Source: Croceicoccus marinus
GTDB lineage: Bacteria; Pseudomonadota; Alphaproteobacteria; Sphingomonadales; Sphingomonadaceae
Assembly (NCBI RefSeq): GCF_001661675.2
Contig: NZ_CP019602.1
Coordinates: forward strand, 2,443,501-2,507,500
Direction: 5' to 3'
DNA: 64,000 bases
Position 1 is the stretch's first letter; the number at the start of each line of letters is the position of its first letter. Under the pieces are notes generated by a model. The model did not search any database. It was not told where the DNA came from and worked only from the letters and a program-made list of their open reading frames with translations. The position numbers and the translations under genes were made by a program. This document shows, piece by piece, positions 34,580 to 44,762 of this stretch.

Positions 34580-35110
34580 ATGTCGCTTCGAAAAGCCGAC
34601 CCGCTGCTCGCGATCGCGCGCATCGTCCTGATCGTCATGCAGGCGCTTGCCGCCTTGGGCGCGATCGCCTGCGCCATCGCGGTGCCCGCAATCTTCATCT
34701 TCCGCTCGCAGGTCGAGACGGAACTTAGAAGCGAGGGCATCCCGCTCGATGCGTTCACCGCGCTCGCCTCGCTGCTGGCGCTGGCCGCCATCGCGGCAGC
34801 ACTGGTCTTCCTGGTCGCGCGGCTGCTGTGGCGAATGGTGGGCACCGTGCGCGACGGCGATCCGTTCGTGCCCGAAAACGCCACCCGCCTCAGCCGCATG
34901 GCGTGGATCACGCTGGCAATCCAGCTGATCGGCATCCCGATGGCCGCCGTGGCCGTCTGGCTGAACGAGATCACCCAGGACGCCCATGCCGAGAATGTCG
35001 GCGACGGCATCTCGGTCAGCGCGATCCTGCTCGTGCTGATCCTCTTCATCCTCGCCCGCGTGTTCCGCAAGGGGACCGAGATGCGCGAAGAGCTGGAAGG
35101 AACCGTCTGA
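34580..35110 (+). CDS. DUF2975 membrane protein
   Basis: A 176-residue protein with four predicted membrane helices (starting around IARIVLIVMQALAALGAIAC, AFTALASLLALAAIAAALVF, AWITLAIQLIGIPMAAVAVW and VSAILLVLILFILARVF). A conserved loop GTVRDGDPFVPENATRLSRM between helices 2 and 3 identifies DUF2975. These proteins are almost always paired with a small HTH regulator, as here. The stop codon overlaps the next start by 1 bp (TGATG). The function of the pair is unknown. The start ATG 34580 follows a GGGAG box. Confidence 0.85.
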   Translation: MSLRKADPLLAIARIVLIVMQALAALGAIACAIAVPAIFIFRSQVETELRSEGIPLDAFTALASLLALAAIAAALVFLVARLLWRMVGTVRDGDPFVPENATRLSRMAWITLAIQLIGIPMAAVAVWLNEITQDAHAENVGDGISVSAILLVLILFILARVFRKGTEMREELEGTV

Positions 35111-35364
35111 TGCCCCCCAAATCCGACAAGGCCAAGTCCGAGAACAGCGAGGAAGGGACCCGCATCGTGGTGAAACTCGACGACCTGCTCTACCAGCGGC
35201 GCATGACCCTGACCGAACTGGCCGAGCGGGTGGGGCTGACGCTTGCCAATCTGTCGATCCTCAAGACCGGCAAGGCCAAGGCGATCCGCTTCTCCACGCT
35301 CGAGGCGATCTGCCGCGAACTGGACTGCCAGCCGGGCGACCTGCTGGGGTACGAGACACGCTAG
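35110..35364 (+). CDS. XRE-family transcriptional regulator, YozG-like
   Basis: An 84-residue DNA-binding protein. After a charged N-terminal tail, the Cro/C1-type HTH reads VKLDDLLYQRRMTLTELAER, VGLTLANLSILKTGKAKAIR and FSTLEAICRELDCQPGDLL. This is the compact YozG-type regulator that accompanies DUF2975 proteins. It is translationally coupled to the DUF2975 gene (TGATG). It is the likely binder of the TATCG-N5-CGATA sites upstream of the operon. Confidence 0.88.
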   Translation: MPPKSDKAKSENSEEGTRIVVKLDDLLYQRRMTLTELAERVGLTLANLSILKTGKAKAIRFSTLEAICRELDCQPGDLLGYETR

Positions 35365-35401
35365 AATGTCACCTTTCGGTTGACTCCTGCGCGCCACAAG
35401 G

Positions 35402-35685
35402 TACAGGCCCGCCACTGACCGGTGGGCTCTGGCCTGCCTGTCATCCGTCCGAGACAGTTGGTGACCGGAATTTGCCGGTCTTAATTGCCAGCCTAGACGG
35501 GGAAACGAGATTTACGCGGTCAGCCCCGCCATCAACGGGGCATCGGCCGCCAATCGCGCCATTTCGGCGCACTCCTTCCCTGATCGACGGACTCGACCGC
35601 GCTTGCCGCCGCAAGGGGGCTTGTGCGGACACAATGAGCCGATCGCCTGCCCGCAAAGCGGGCGGTCATACGTGAAGGAGTAAGC
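35402..35685 (+). promoter_or_regulatory. rplJ promoter region and putative L10 leader
   Basis: A possible promoter TTGACT (35380-35385), 16 bp, TACAGG (35402-35407) precedes a long leader. The leader holds CCGAGACAGTTGGTGACCGG, a CCGG-AATTTG-CCGG hairpin and TTAATTGCCAGCCTAGACGG, the arrangement seen in L10 mRNA leaders of proteobacteria. There L10-(L7/L12)4 binds and represses rplJL. This is a likely autoregulatory site. Assignment is from recollection of the motif, not a model search. Confidence 0.6.
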
Positions 35686-36201
35686 ATGGATCGTTCGCAG
35701 AAAGCCGAAGCGGTCGCACAGCTGAACGCCGTCTTCCAAGAGGTGGGCGTGGTGGTCGTCACCCGCAACCTCGGCCTTTCGGTCGCCCAGTCGACCGACC
35801 TCAGGCAGAAGATGCGTGACGCCGGTGCGTCCTACAAGGTCGCGAAGAACCGTCTTGCCGTGCGGGCCCTCGCCGAGACTCCCTATTCGGGTCTCGAAGA
35901 GTACCTCACCGGCCCCACCGCGATCGCGACTTCGGTCGATCCGGTGGCCGCCGCGAAGGTTGCCATCGATTTCGCCAAGAGCACCGACAAGCTCGAAATC
36001 GTGGGTGGTTCCATGGGTGGCCAGCTGCTCGACGCCGAAGGGGTCAAGGCGCTCGCCTCGATGCCCTCGCTCGACGAGCTGCGTGCCAAGCTGGTGGGGC
36101 TCGTCAACGCCCCGGCGACGAAGATCGCCCAGCTGTCGACGGCTCCCGCAGCCAAGCTGGCCCGCGTGTTCGGCGCCTATGCAGCCAAGGACGCTGCATA
36201 A
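35686..36201 (+). CDS. rplJ: 50S ribosomal protein L10
   Basis: A 171-residue stalk base protein that anchors L7/L12 dimers on 23S rRNA. It starts [20 protein letters not shown] and contains [11 protein letters not shown] and [15 protein letters not shown], with the C-terminal L7/L12-binding helix after about residue 135. rplL follows 89 bp later. The usual upstream genes rplK and rplA are absent; the XRE gene lies upstream instead. Confidence 0.97.
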   Translation: MDRSQKAEAVAQLNAVFQEVGVVVVTRNLGLSVAQSTDLRQKMRDAGASYKVAKNRLAVRALAETPYSGLEEYLTGPTAIATSVDPVAAAKVAIDFAKSTDKLEIVGGSMGGQLLDAEGVKALASMPSLDELRAKLVGLVNAPATKIAQLSTAPAAKLARVFGAYAAKDAA

Positions 36202-36290
36202 GCCGGCCCGCAACAGGGACAAACGTTCTTTCGATCGAATTACGGGCCGCCGCATGATGGGCTGCCCGACACGAAATGGAGTGAATTGAA

Positions 36291-36665
36291 ATGGCCGATA
36301 TCCAGAAGATTGTTGAAGAGCTGTCGCAGCTGACCGTTCTCGAAGCCGCCGAACTCGCCACCGCGCTTGAAGAAGCATGGGGCGTCTCGGCTGCCGCTGC
36401 CGTTGCCGTTGCCGGCCCGGCCGCTGCCGCTGAAGGTCCGGCTGCCGAAGAGCAGACCGAATTCGACGTGATCCTCACCGGCGACGGTGGCAAGAAGATC
36501 CAGGTGATCAAGGAAGTCCGTGCGATCACCGGTCTGGGCCTCGCCGACGCGAAGGCTCTGGTCGAAGGCGCGCCCAAGCCCGTCAAGGAAGGCGTGAACA
36601 AGACGGAAGCCGAAGAGATCAAGAAGAAGATCGAGGAAGCCGGCGGTACCGTCGAACTGAAGTAA
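36291..36665 (+). CDS. rplL: 50S ribosomal protein L7/L12
   Basis: A 124-residue stalk protein that recruits GTPase factors. It begins [20 protein letters not shown], has the alanine/proline hinge (about 38-55) and a C-terminal domain with [20 protein letters not shown] and [20 protein letters not shown]. It is the last gene of the rplJL unit, ended by the strong terminator at 36742. Normally rpoB follows directly; here it does not. Confidence 0.98.
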   Translation: MADIQKIVEELSQLTVLEAAELATALEEAWGVSAAAAVAVAGPAAAAEGPAAEEQTEFDVILTGDGGKKIQVIKEVRAITGLGLADAKALVEGAPKPVKEGVNKTEAEEIKKKIEEAGGTVELK

Positions 36666-36741
36666 GTTCGACTCGCTGAAGCAAGAAAGAAAGGGTTTTT
36701 CGAAACCCGACTTTCACAGCCTCGAAACTCTTCGAAGCTCT

Positions 36742-36779
36742 CTGGGGCGGCGTCCGCAAAGACGCCGCCCCAGTTTTTT
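36742..36779 (+). terminator. intrinsic terminator after rplL
   Basis: A 13-bp perfect stem, CTGGGGCGGCGTC with GACGCCGCCCCAG, a 6-nt loop, then TTTTTT. It ends the rplJL transcript and cuts it from the MATE gene that starts 25 bp later. Confidence 0.93.
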
Positions 36780-36804
36780 GCCTGCAAGAGATTCGAGAAT
36801 ACCA

Positions 36805-38235
36805 ATGTCCACCCTGCCCCACACCGCGACGCAGACCGTCCCGCCCCCCGGCGACGCGGGAAGCGACACGCGCCCGCTGCGCACCGAATTCGCCGCGACC
36901 GCAAGGTTGGCGATCCCGCTGGCGGCGGCGAACCTGCTGCAGATGGCGGTCTATGCCATCGACGTGATCTTCGTGGCACAGCTGGGCACGCAGCAACTGG
37001 CCGCGATCACGCTGGCCACCTCGGTCTATGGCATTTCCCTGTGGTGCTCGCTGGGGCTGATCGGCGCGGTCGCGCCGATGGCCGCGACGGCGCTGGGCCG
37101 CGGGCGCCATGCGCTGCGCGAGATGCGCCGATCGTTCCGCATGGGCCTGTGGATGAGCCTGTTCGCAGGCCTTGCCGTCATGGCCGTCGCGCTGGGCGGA
37201 GAGCCGCTGATGAACGCCACCGGGCAGGACCCGGTCGTCGCGCGCATGGCGGGCGAATATCTTTCGGTACTGTCCTTTGCCGCGGTCCCGGTCGTGGCCG
37301 CCAACGTGCTGCGCATCTTCGTGTCGACGATGGACCGCGCGGTGATCGCGACGTGGATCACGGTGCTGGCGCTGCTGGTGAACACCACCGGCAACTGGAT
37401 CCTGATCTTCGGCAATCTGGGAGCGCCAGCGCTGGGCCTGCGCGGCGCGGCGATCGCCAGCGTCATCACCTCGCTCGCGGTGCTGGCGGCCTATGTCGCG
37501 ATCATCCAGTCCGACCGGCGGATGCGGCGGCATTATCTGTTCGGGCGGCTGTGGCGGCCCGACTGGCAGCGGCTGGGCGAGATCTGGAAGATCGGCCTGC
37601 CCATCGCGGCGATCACCTTGGCAGAGGGCGGGCTGTTCGGCGCCGCCGCGTTCCTGACGGGAGCGTTGGGCGGCCTGCAGCTGGCCGCGCATACGGTCGC
37701 GCTTCAGCTGGCGGCGCTGTGCTTCCAGGTGCCGTTCGGCATCTCGCAGGCGGCGACGATCCGCGTCGGCATCCACAATGGCGCGGGGTCGCGCGAAGGC
37801 GTCCACCGCGCAGGGATTGCGGTGCTGGCGCTGACCGGCGCGATGGCGGTGATCTTCGCCGCGCTGATGCTGGCCGCGCCCCGCCTGCTGCTGTCGATCT
37901 ATATCGATACGGGCGATCCGGCCAATGCTTCGCTGCTGGCGCTGGCGATGACGTTCCTGCTGATCGCGGCGGGCTTCCAGCTGTTCGACGGCGCGCAGGC
38001 GGTGCTGGCGGGCCTGCTGCGGGGCCTTGCCGATACGCGCGTCCCCTTCGTGATGGCGGTGATCGGCTATTGGCTGTTCGGCTTCGCCGCCGCCTGGCTG
38101 CTGGGGTTCCATACGCCGCTGGCGGGCAAGGGCGTGTGGCTGGGCCTGGCGCTGGGCCTGCTGGTCACGTCGATCCTGCTGGGGTGGCGATGGCACCGGC
38201 GCGAACGTCTCGGGCTTGTCATGAAGCCCGACTAG
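36805..38235 (+). CDS. MATE-family multidrug efflux transporter
   Basis: A 476-residue inner-membrane antiporter with about 12 helices and two-fold internal symmetry. Family features are AIPLAAANLLQMAVYAIDVI near the start, QLGTQQLAAITLATSVYGIS, and the second-half counterpart GALGGLQLAAHTVALQLAAL with QVPFGISQAATIRVG. The usual role is sodium- or proton-driven drug export. Substrate unknown. I use ATG 36805, because the longer frame would start inside the rplL terminator. A terminator follows at 38242. Confidence 0.92.
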   Translation: MSTLPHTATQTVPPPGDAGSDTRPLRTEFAATARLAIPLAAANLLQMAVYAIDVIFVAQLGTQQLAAITLATSVYGISLWCSLGLIGAVAPMAATALGRGRHALREMRRSFRMGLWMSLFAGLAVMAVALGGEPLMNATGQDPVVARMAGEYLSVLSFAAVPVVAANVLRIFVSTMDRAVIATWITVLALLVNTTGNWILIFGNLGAPALGLRGAAIASVITSLAVLAAYVAIIQSDRRMRRHYLFGRLWRPDWQRLGEIWKIGLPIAAITLAEGGLFGAAAFLTGALGGLQLAAHTVALQLAALCFQVPFGISQAATIRVGIHNGAGSREGVHRAGIAVLALTGAMAVIFAALMLAAPRLLLSIYIDTGDPANASLLALAMTFLLIAAGFQLFDGAQAVLAGLLRGLADTRVPFVMAVIGYWLFGFAAAWLLGFHTPLAGKGVWLGLALGLLVTSILLGWRWHRRERLGLVMKPD

Positions 38236-38241
38236 TCATGC

Positions 38242-38273
38242 GGGGGCGGCCTGGAAACGGGTCGCCCCTTTTT
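38242..38273 (+). terminator. intrinsic terminator after the MATE gene
   Basis: GGGGCG pairs with CGCCCC across a loop containing a second short pairing (GCC with GGT), followed by TTTTT. It ends the transcript before the groESL promoter. Confidence 0.75.
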
Positions 38274-38340
38274 GGTCGGGCAGGACCCGCGCATTTCGTC
38301 GGCGCGAAAAAATCCCGCGAAAAAATTGCACGCGCCGTTC

Positions 38341-38369
38341 TTGACGCCTGCCCCGCGCCGGACCATATC
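38341..38369 (+). promoter_or_regulatory. groESL promoter
   Basis: TTGACG (38341-38346), a 17-bp spacer and CATATC (38364-38369). It is a housekeeping-type promoter. A preceding C gives CTTG, so heat-shock sigma use is also possible. The CIRCE operator lies just downstream over the expected start site. Confidence 0.65.
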
Positions 38370-38376
38370 CGCGGCG

Positions 38377-38403
38377 CTGGCACTCTCACCCAGAGAGTGC
38401 CAA
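38377..38403. promoter_or_regulatory. CIRCE operator for HrcA
   Basis: CTGGCACTC-N9-GAGTGCCAA, an excellent match to CIRCE with the standard 9-bp spacer. It lies between the promoter and groES, so HrcA repression relieved by heat shock is expected. hrcA itself is not in the window. Confidence 0.95.
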
Positions 38404-38478
38404 AAGCACATCCAACCCAGGCGGTACGGGGACATCTAGCAGCCTCGCCCGCCATATCAACTGGAAGAGGTCATCATC

Positions 38479-38766
38479 ATGGCATTCCGTCCGCTGCACG
38501 ACCGCGTTCTGGTCCGTCGCATCGAAGCCGAGGAAAAGACCGCCGGCGGCATCATCATCCCCGACAGCGCCAAGGAAAAGCCGAGCGAAGGCGAAATCGT
38601 CTCCGTCGGTTCGGGCGCCCGTTCGGAAAACGGCACCGTCACCCCGCTCGACGTCAAGGCCGGCGACCGCGTGCTGTTCGGCAAGTGGTCCGGCACCGAG
38701 GTCAAGGTCGACGGCGAAGACCTGCTCATCATGAAGGAAAGCGACCTGCTCGGCATCATCGCCTGA
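38479..38766 (+). CDS. groES: co-chaperonin GroES
   Basis: A 95-residue lid of the GroEL folding chamber, with [20 protein letters not shown], the mobile-loop region [16 protein letters not shown], and [20 protein letters not shown] near the end. It is the first gene of the groESL operon behind a CIRCE site. The ATG follows a GGAAGAGG box. groEL starts 47 bp after its stop. Confidence 0.98.
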   Translation: MAFRPLHDRVLVRRIEAEEKTAGGIIIPDSAKEKPSEGEIVSVGSGARSENGTVTPLDVKAGDRVLFGKWSGTEVKVDGEDLLIMKESDLLGIIA

Positions 38767-38792
38767 GCTTCCGGTCCTTCCTGACAATCTGA

Positions 38793-40463
<1,671 letters not shown>

Positions 40464-40490
40464 GCCACCCGTCCTGACCGGACCATGGAA

Positions 40491-40518
40491 AGGGGCGCTC
40501 TTCGGGGCGCCCCTTTTT
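40491..40518 (+). terminator. intrinsic terminator after groEL
   Basis: AGGGGCGC pairs with GCGCCCCT across an 8-nt loop, followed by a run of T. It lies 28 bp downstream of the groEL stop. Confidence 0.88.
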
Positions 40519-40639
40519 CATGTGCCCCCCATTTTCCGTTGCCGCACCGGCGCTTGGCGGCGGCAAATTCCAAGACGACGGGCACAAACGGCGAACTGGC
40601 TCGTTAGGCGTACAGGCACGGATTCTCGGGAGATTTCAT

Positions 40640-41047
40640 ATGCGACTGCCCCACAAGGCTCATCTTGCCATCGTCGATGGGGAGCGCTTCATGCTCATGA
40701 TCAACGACGGATCGCCGGACGAGCCTTCCCTGCGCGAAGTTGCCAGCCCCGATCTCGACGGGCAGAACTACAGCGCGGGCGTGCGCCACCAGGACGAGGT
40801 GGGGCAGCGCCTCGGACGCACCGATCTTGAAGAACTGGCCCATGCGGCCGCAGCGGCCGAATGGCTGAACCGCGCGGCGCTGGACAAGATGTTCGACCGC
40901 CTCGCCATCGTCGCCGACCCCAAGTCGCTGGGCGAGATGCGGCGCCATTATCACAAGGCACTGGAAGAAGTGCTGATCGCGGAAGAAGCCAAGACCGTGG
41001 GCGGAGAGTCCCTGTCGCGGATCGAATCCAAGCTTCTGTCTGCTTGA
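40640..41047 (+). CDS. host-attachment family protein (PF10116-like)
   Basis: A 135-residue protein. It starts MRLPHKAHLAIVDGERFMLM with a GGAG box 8 bp ahead and has SAGVRHQDEVGQ and the C-terminal LAIVADPKSLGEMRRHYHKA. This pattern belongs to the host_attach family, related to eRF1-like baeRF domains. Agrobacterium members were named for attachment to plant cells, but the biochemical role is unknown. No signal peptide, so cytoplasmic. The heme oxygenase GTG starts 1 bp after its stop, so it appears to be the first gene of the phytochrome operon. Confidence 0.75.
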   Translation: MRLPHKAHLAIVDGERFMLMINDGSPDEPSLREVASPDLDGQNYSAGVRHQDEVGQRLGRTDLEELAHAAAAAEWLNRAALDKMFDRLAIVADPKSLGEMRRHYHKALEEVLIAEEAKTVGGESLSRIESKLLSA

Positions 41048-41048
41048 T

Positions 41049-41675
41049 GTGACCAGGCCCAGATCCATGCTCACTGCCCATCATCCTCCCCAGCAAGGCC
41101 CCGGCGCCCCCGCCGGCGAGGGTGACGATGGCTCCGCCATAAGGCGCCCCGCGCGGCTGGTGCTGCGCGACCGTACGCGCTCGCAGCACGACGCGACGGA
41201 GGCGGCCTTTGCCGGCTACGACTTGTCCAAGCGGCACCATTACCGCGCGTTCCTGACGGCGCACGCGATCGCGCTTCCGGGTCTTGAGATCGCGGTGACG
41301 GGCCGCGGGTGGAGGGGCTTCCAGCCCCGCCTTCCGCTGCTTGCCGACGATCTGGCCGCGCTGGGCACATGGCTGCCCACCCCGATGATCGCCAGCGATA
41401 CCAGCGATGCGGGCGCATGGGGTGTCCAATATGTGCTGGAAGGTTCGAAGCTGGGCGGCAGGCTGCTGTCCAAGGGCCTGCCCGGCGATGTCCCGGCCAA
41501 ATATCTGTCCCCGGCAGCAAGCATGAGCGCCGACTGGCAGGCGTTCTGCGCTGCCTTCGACGAAGCGGCGATCATGCAGGACGGCGCATGGCTTGAAGAC
41601 GCCATCGACGCTGCCATCGAATCCTTCCAGTTTTTCAGACGCGCGGCCACGTGCATCGCGGAGGACCTTAGTTGA
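41049..41675 (+). CDS. bphO: biliverdin-producing heme oxygenase
   Basis: A 208-residue heme oxygenase that opens heme to biliverdin IXalpha, iron and CO, supplying the chromophore of the phytochrome that follows. The N-terminal 35 residues are variable. Then RLVLRDRTRSQHDATEAAFA carries the proximal heme histidine, and WGVQYVLEGSKLGGRLLSKG is the distal-helix GSxLGG block. The GTG at 41049 follows the stop of the preceding gene by 1 bp; an in-frame ATG at 41067 is an alternative. Its stop overlaps the bphP TTG start by 4 bp, which indicates translational coupling. Confidence 0.9.
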   Translation: MTRPRSMLTAHHPPQQGPGAPAGEGDDGSAIRRPARLVLRDRTRSQHDATEAAFAGYDLSKRHHYRAFLTAHAIALPGLEIAVTGRGWRGFQPRLPLLADDLAALGTWLPTPMIASDTSDAGAWGVQYVLEGSKLGGRLLSKGLPGDVPAKYLSPAASMSADWQAFCAAFDEAAIMQDGAWLEDAIDAAIESFQFFRRAATCIAEDLS

Positions 41676-44236
41676 ACTACCATGAGCGCGACGCGGGCGC
41701 TGTCGATCTTACCAATTGCGACCGGGAACCGATCCATATCCCGGGCGCGATCCAGCCTTTCGGATTCCTGCTGGCGCTGACGCCCGGCTGGGCGATCGAG
41801 CGTGCCGCGAATACCGAGGCCTATTTCGGCTCTCCGGCGCGCGGCCTGATCGGCAAGTCGGCGGCCGACATCTTCCAGCCCACCGCGGTTCGCCTGCTGC
41901 GCGAACGCATTGCGTCGCTGCGCGGCGACGATTCGGTCGAACGCATGTTCTCCGTCCGGCTGATCAGCGACCAGCCCCTGTTCGATGTCGCCGTCCACAT
42001 GTCGGACCGGCTGATCATCCTGGAATGCGAACCCGCCAAGGGCGACGAGATCGAGGTATCCTCGATGGTGCGCGGAATGGTTGCGCGGCTGGGCGCGACC
42101 GAGCAGGTCGGCTCGATCCTGCGCGAAGGCGCGCGCCAGCTGCGCATGCTGACCGGCTTCGACCGGGTGATGGTCTATCGCTTCGACCCCGACGGCAGCG
42201 GCGAAGTCGTGGCCGAGGCGCTCGAGCCCGGCGTCGACAGCTTCCTCGGCCTGCATTTCCCGGCGACCGACATTCCGCAGCAGGCCCGCGCGCTTTACGT
42301 GCGCAATTTCTTCCGCATCATCGCCGATATCGACGATACGTCCTGTCCGATCGAACCGGTCGAGGCCATGCCCCCGCTCGACCTGTCGATGTCGCTGTTC
42401 CGCGCGGTGTCGCCGATCCATATCGAATATTTGCGCAACATGGGCGTGCGCGCCTCGCTGTCGGTGTCGATCGTAGTCGACGGCAAGTTCTGGGGCCTGT
42501 TCGCCTGTCACCATTATTCGCCCCGCCTGCCCAGCTTTGCCGAGCGCAGCGCCAGCGAGTTGTTCGGCCAGATGTTCTCGCTGCTGCTGGGCAACGCCCT
42601 GCGCGAGGAAACCGCCGCCTACGAGGATCGCGCCCGCAAGATTTCCGACCGGCTGATGGCCGCCGCCGCACAGGACGTCGACCGGCTGAACGACGCCGAA
42701 TGGATCGGCGACTTGGTGCTGGAAGCGATCCCCGCCGATGGCGTGGCCGTCAGCATCGACGGCGAAAGCTCGCTATCCGCGCTGACGCCGGCAAGTGACG
42801 ATTTCCACCGCATCATCGCCGAACTCAAGCAGCGCGAGATCAGCCAGGTCTTCACGACCGCGCGCATCGCCGACATCGTGCCGAATGCCGAGCGTTTCGC
42901 GCACAAGGCGGCGGGGCTGCTGGCCATTCCGATCTCGCGCCGTCCGCGCGACTATGTCGTGCTGTTCCGCGCCGAACAGCTGCGCGCCGTGCGCTGGGCC
43001 GGCGACCAGGCCAAGAATATCGAATACGGCCCCAACGGACCGCGCCTGTCCCCGCGCCACAGCTTCGAGGAATGGTCGAACCTGGTCCGCGGCGAGGCAA
43101 AGCCGTTCGAGCATCACGAGATTCGCGTGGCCGAAGCGCTGCGAACCAGCCTTCTGGAAGTCGTGCTTCGCCTGACCGAGGCGGCAAGCGAGGAACGCCG
43201 CCGCGCGGGCGAGCAGCAGAAGCTGCTGATCGCCGAACTCAACCACCGCGTGCGCAACATCCTGGCGCTGATCCGCGCACTGATCGGGCAGACCAATCGC
43301 GAATCGGTCAGCGTCATGGATTTCGTCGGCACGCTGGACAGCCGGGTGCAGTCGCTGGCCCGGGCGCACGACCAGCTGACGGCCGAACAATGGGGTCCGG
43401 GCCATCTTCAGGACCTGCTCACGACCGAGGCCTCGGCCTATCTCAGCGGCGAGGCGCAGCGTCTTGTCATCGACGGGCCGGACGTGACCATCGCGCCCAA
43501 TGCCTTCACCGTGATGGCGCTGGTCTTCCACGAACTGGTCACCAATGCGGCCAAATATGGCGCGCTCAGCGATAGCGGTTCGGTCCATGTCGGCTGGACG
43601 ATGGACGATGACGGCAATCTCGCGATCGACTGGGAGGAAACCGGCGGCCCCGCGGTACAGGCGCCCGAACGCCGCGGTTTCGGCACCACCATAATCCACG
43701 ATTCGATCCCGCACGAGCTGGGCGGCGAGGCGCGGATCGAATATCGCACCGCGGGGCTGCGCGCCCGTTTCGTGCTGCCCGGCCGCCACGTGGCGGGCAT
43801 CGGCGAAGGAAATTCCAATCGCACCGAAAACAGGGCGCAGGCCCAGGACCACGGCGCCTTGATCGCGGGCCGCCACGTGCTGCTGCTGGAAGACAGCGCG
43901 CTCATCGCTCTGGACGCCGAGGACAAGCTGCGCGAACTGGGCGCGGCGGAAGTGACGCTGGCCTCCACCAATGCGGGGGCGGCGGCGGCGCTGGACAGCG
44001 GCAAGATCCAGCTGGCCATGCTCGATTTCAACCTGGGCAAGGAAAACTCGCTGCCGACGGCGACCCGCCTGATGGAAGAAAGGATCCCCTTTGTCTTCGC
44101 GTCGGGTTATGGCGGGGACGACACGATTCCCAGCCAGTTCGACGCCATACCGGTGATCCTGAAACCCTATGCCAGCCAGCAGATCGCACAGGCCATTGCA
44201 AAGCTCGATCCCGACAATCCGCCGACCGGCGACTGA
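41672..44236 (+). CDS. bphP: bacteriophytochrome histidine kinase with fused receiver
   Basis: An 854-residue red/far-red photoreceptor kinase. C16 (VDLTNCDREPIHIPGAIQPF) is the biliverdin-binding cysteine of BphPs. PAS (about 10-125), GAF with FPATDIPQQARALYVRN, and PHY with the tongue motif PRHSF are present. The kinase domain is HWE/HisKA_2 type, with the phosphoacceptor H525 in AELNHRVRNILALI. The C-terminal receiver has D785 in LAMLDFNLG and K in ILKPYAS. The start is TTG at 41672, 8 bp after GGAGG, and overlaps bphO. The fused receiver makes it a hybrid kinase. Output partner is not in the window. Confidence 0.95.
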   Translation: MNYHERDAGAVDLTNCDREPIHIPGAIQPFGFLLALTPGWAIERAANTEAYFGSPARGLIGKSAADIFQPTAVRLLRERIASLRGDDSVERMFSVRLISDQPLFDVAVHMSDRLIILECEPAKGDEIEVSSMVRGMVARLGATEQVGSILREGARQLRMLTGFDRVMVYRFDPDGSGEVVAEALEPGVDSFLGLHFPATDIPQQARALYVRNFFRIIADIDDTSCPIEPVEAMPPLDLSMSLFRAVSPIHIEYLRNMGVRASLSVSIVVDGKFWGLFACHHYSPRLPSFAERSASELFGQMFSLLLGNALREETAAYEDRARKISDRLMAAAAQDVDRLNDAEWIGDLVLEAIPADGVAVSIDGESSLSALTPASDDFHRIIAELKQREISQVFTTARIADIVPNAERFAHKAAGLLAIPISRRPRDYVVLFRAEQLRAVRWAGDQAKNIEYGPNGPRLSPRHSFEEWSNLVRGEAKPFEHHEIRVAEALRTSLLEVVLRLTEAASEERRRAGEQQKLLIAELNHRVRNILALIRALIGQTNRESVSVMDFVGTLDSRVQSLARAHDQLTAEQWGPGHLQDLLTTEASAYLSGEAQRLVIDGPDVTIAPNAFTVMALVFHELVTNAAKYGALSDSGSVHVGWTMDDDGNLAIDWEETGGPAVQAPERRGFGTTIIHDSIPHELGGEARIEYRTAGLRARFVLPGRHVAGIGEGNSNRTENRAQAQDHGALIAGRHVLLLEDSALIALDAEDKLRELGAAEVTLASTNAGAAAALDSGKIQLAMLDFNLGKENSLPTATRLMEERIPFVFASGYGGDDTIPSQFDAIPVILKPYASQQIAQAIAKLDPDNPPTGD

Positions 44237-44249
44237 CCGCGTTCTTGCC

Positions 44250-44762
44250 GTGCTGCTGGCCCTTGCGGCGGCGCTTCTCGCGCTGCCTGCCTGGGCCAGC
44301 GTCACCGTCCATTTCCAGAGCTTCAACGGATCGGTGCTGTTCGGGCGCTATCCGCATACGTTCGTGGTGCTGCAGGGCACGCTCGACGCGACGGGGCAGC
44401 CCATCGACGAGAATTACGGCTTCACCGCCCGGCGCGTGACCCCCGCGATCCTGTCGGGCCCGGTCGAACACGACATCATGGTGGAGGAGCCGAAATACAT
44501 CGATTCCACCAATCGCCATTTCAGCGTGACCGTGCCGGACGAAGTCTATTGGCGCATTCGCGAGGAAGTGGACGCGTGGCGCGACCTGCCAGGCAGAGGC
44601 TACGACCTCGAACAGCGCAACTGTATCCATTTCGTCGGCGCGATCGCGCGGATCGTCGGGCTCAGCATCGACTATCCGGAAAGGCTGATGCGCAAGCCCA
44701 AGGCCTGGCTGAACCTGATGGCGCAGCAGAACCCCTGGCTGAACGCCCGCGAAATCGACTAG
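44250..44762 (+). CDS. exported protein with N-C-x-H-F motif, function unknown
   Basis: A 170-residue protein (from GTG 44250) with a signal peptide (VLLALAAALLALPAWA). The mature part begins SVTVHFQSFNGSVLFGRYPH and contains YDLEQRNCIHFVGAIARIVG. The NCIHFV patch resembles the cysteine box of papain-like folds such as NlpC/P60 or LRAT, but this is a weak likeness. The start is uncertain: an in-frame ATG at 44169 lies inside bphP and would give an unusually long positively charged leader. The gene follows bphP with almost no spacer, so it may belong to the same operon. Its stop codon overlaps the agmatine deiminase stop on the other strand by 2-4 bp. Confidence 0.6.
   Translation: MLLALAAALLALPAWASVTVHFQSFNGSVLFGRYPHTFVVLQGTLDATGQPIDENYGFTARRVTPAILSGPVEHDIMVEEPKYIDSTNRHFSVTVPDEVYWRIREEVDAWRDLPGRGYDLEQRNCIHFVGAIARIVGLSIDYPERLMRKPKAWLNLMAQQNPWLNAREID

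Noticed and set aside
34398..35364. Toxin-antitoxin reading of the peptide/DUF2975/XRE module
   Set aside because: The XRE partner suggested it, but DUF2975-YozG pairs are not known as toxin-antitoxin systems and no toxin fold is seen. I keep it as an autoregulated module of unknown role.
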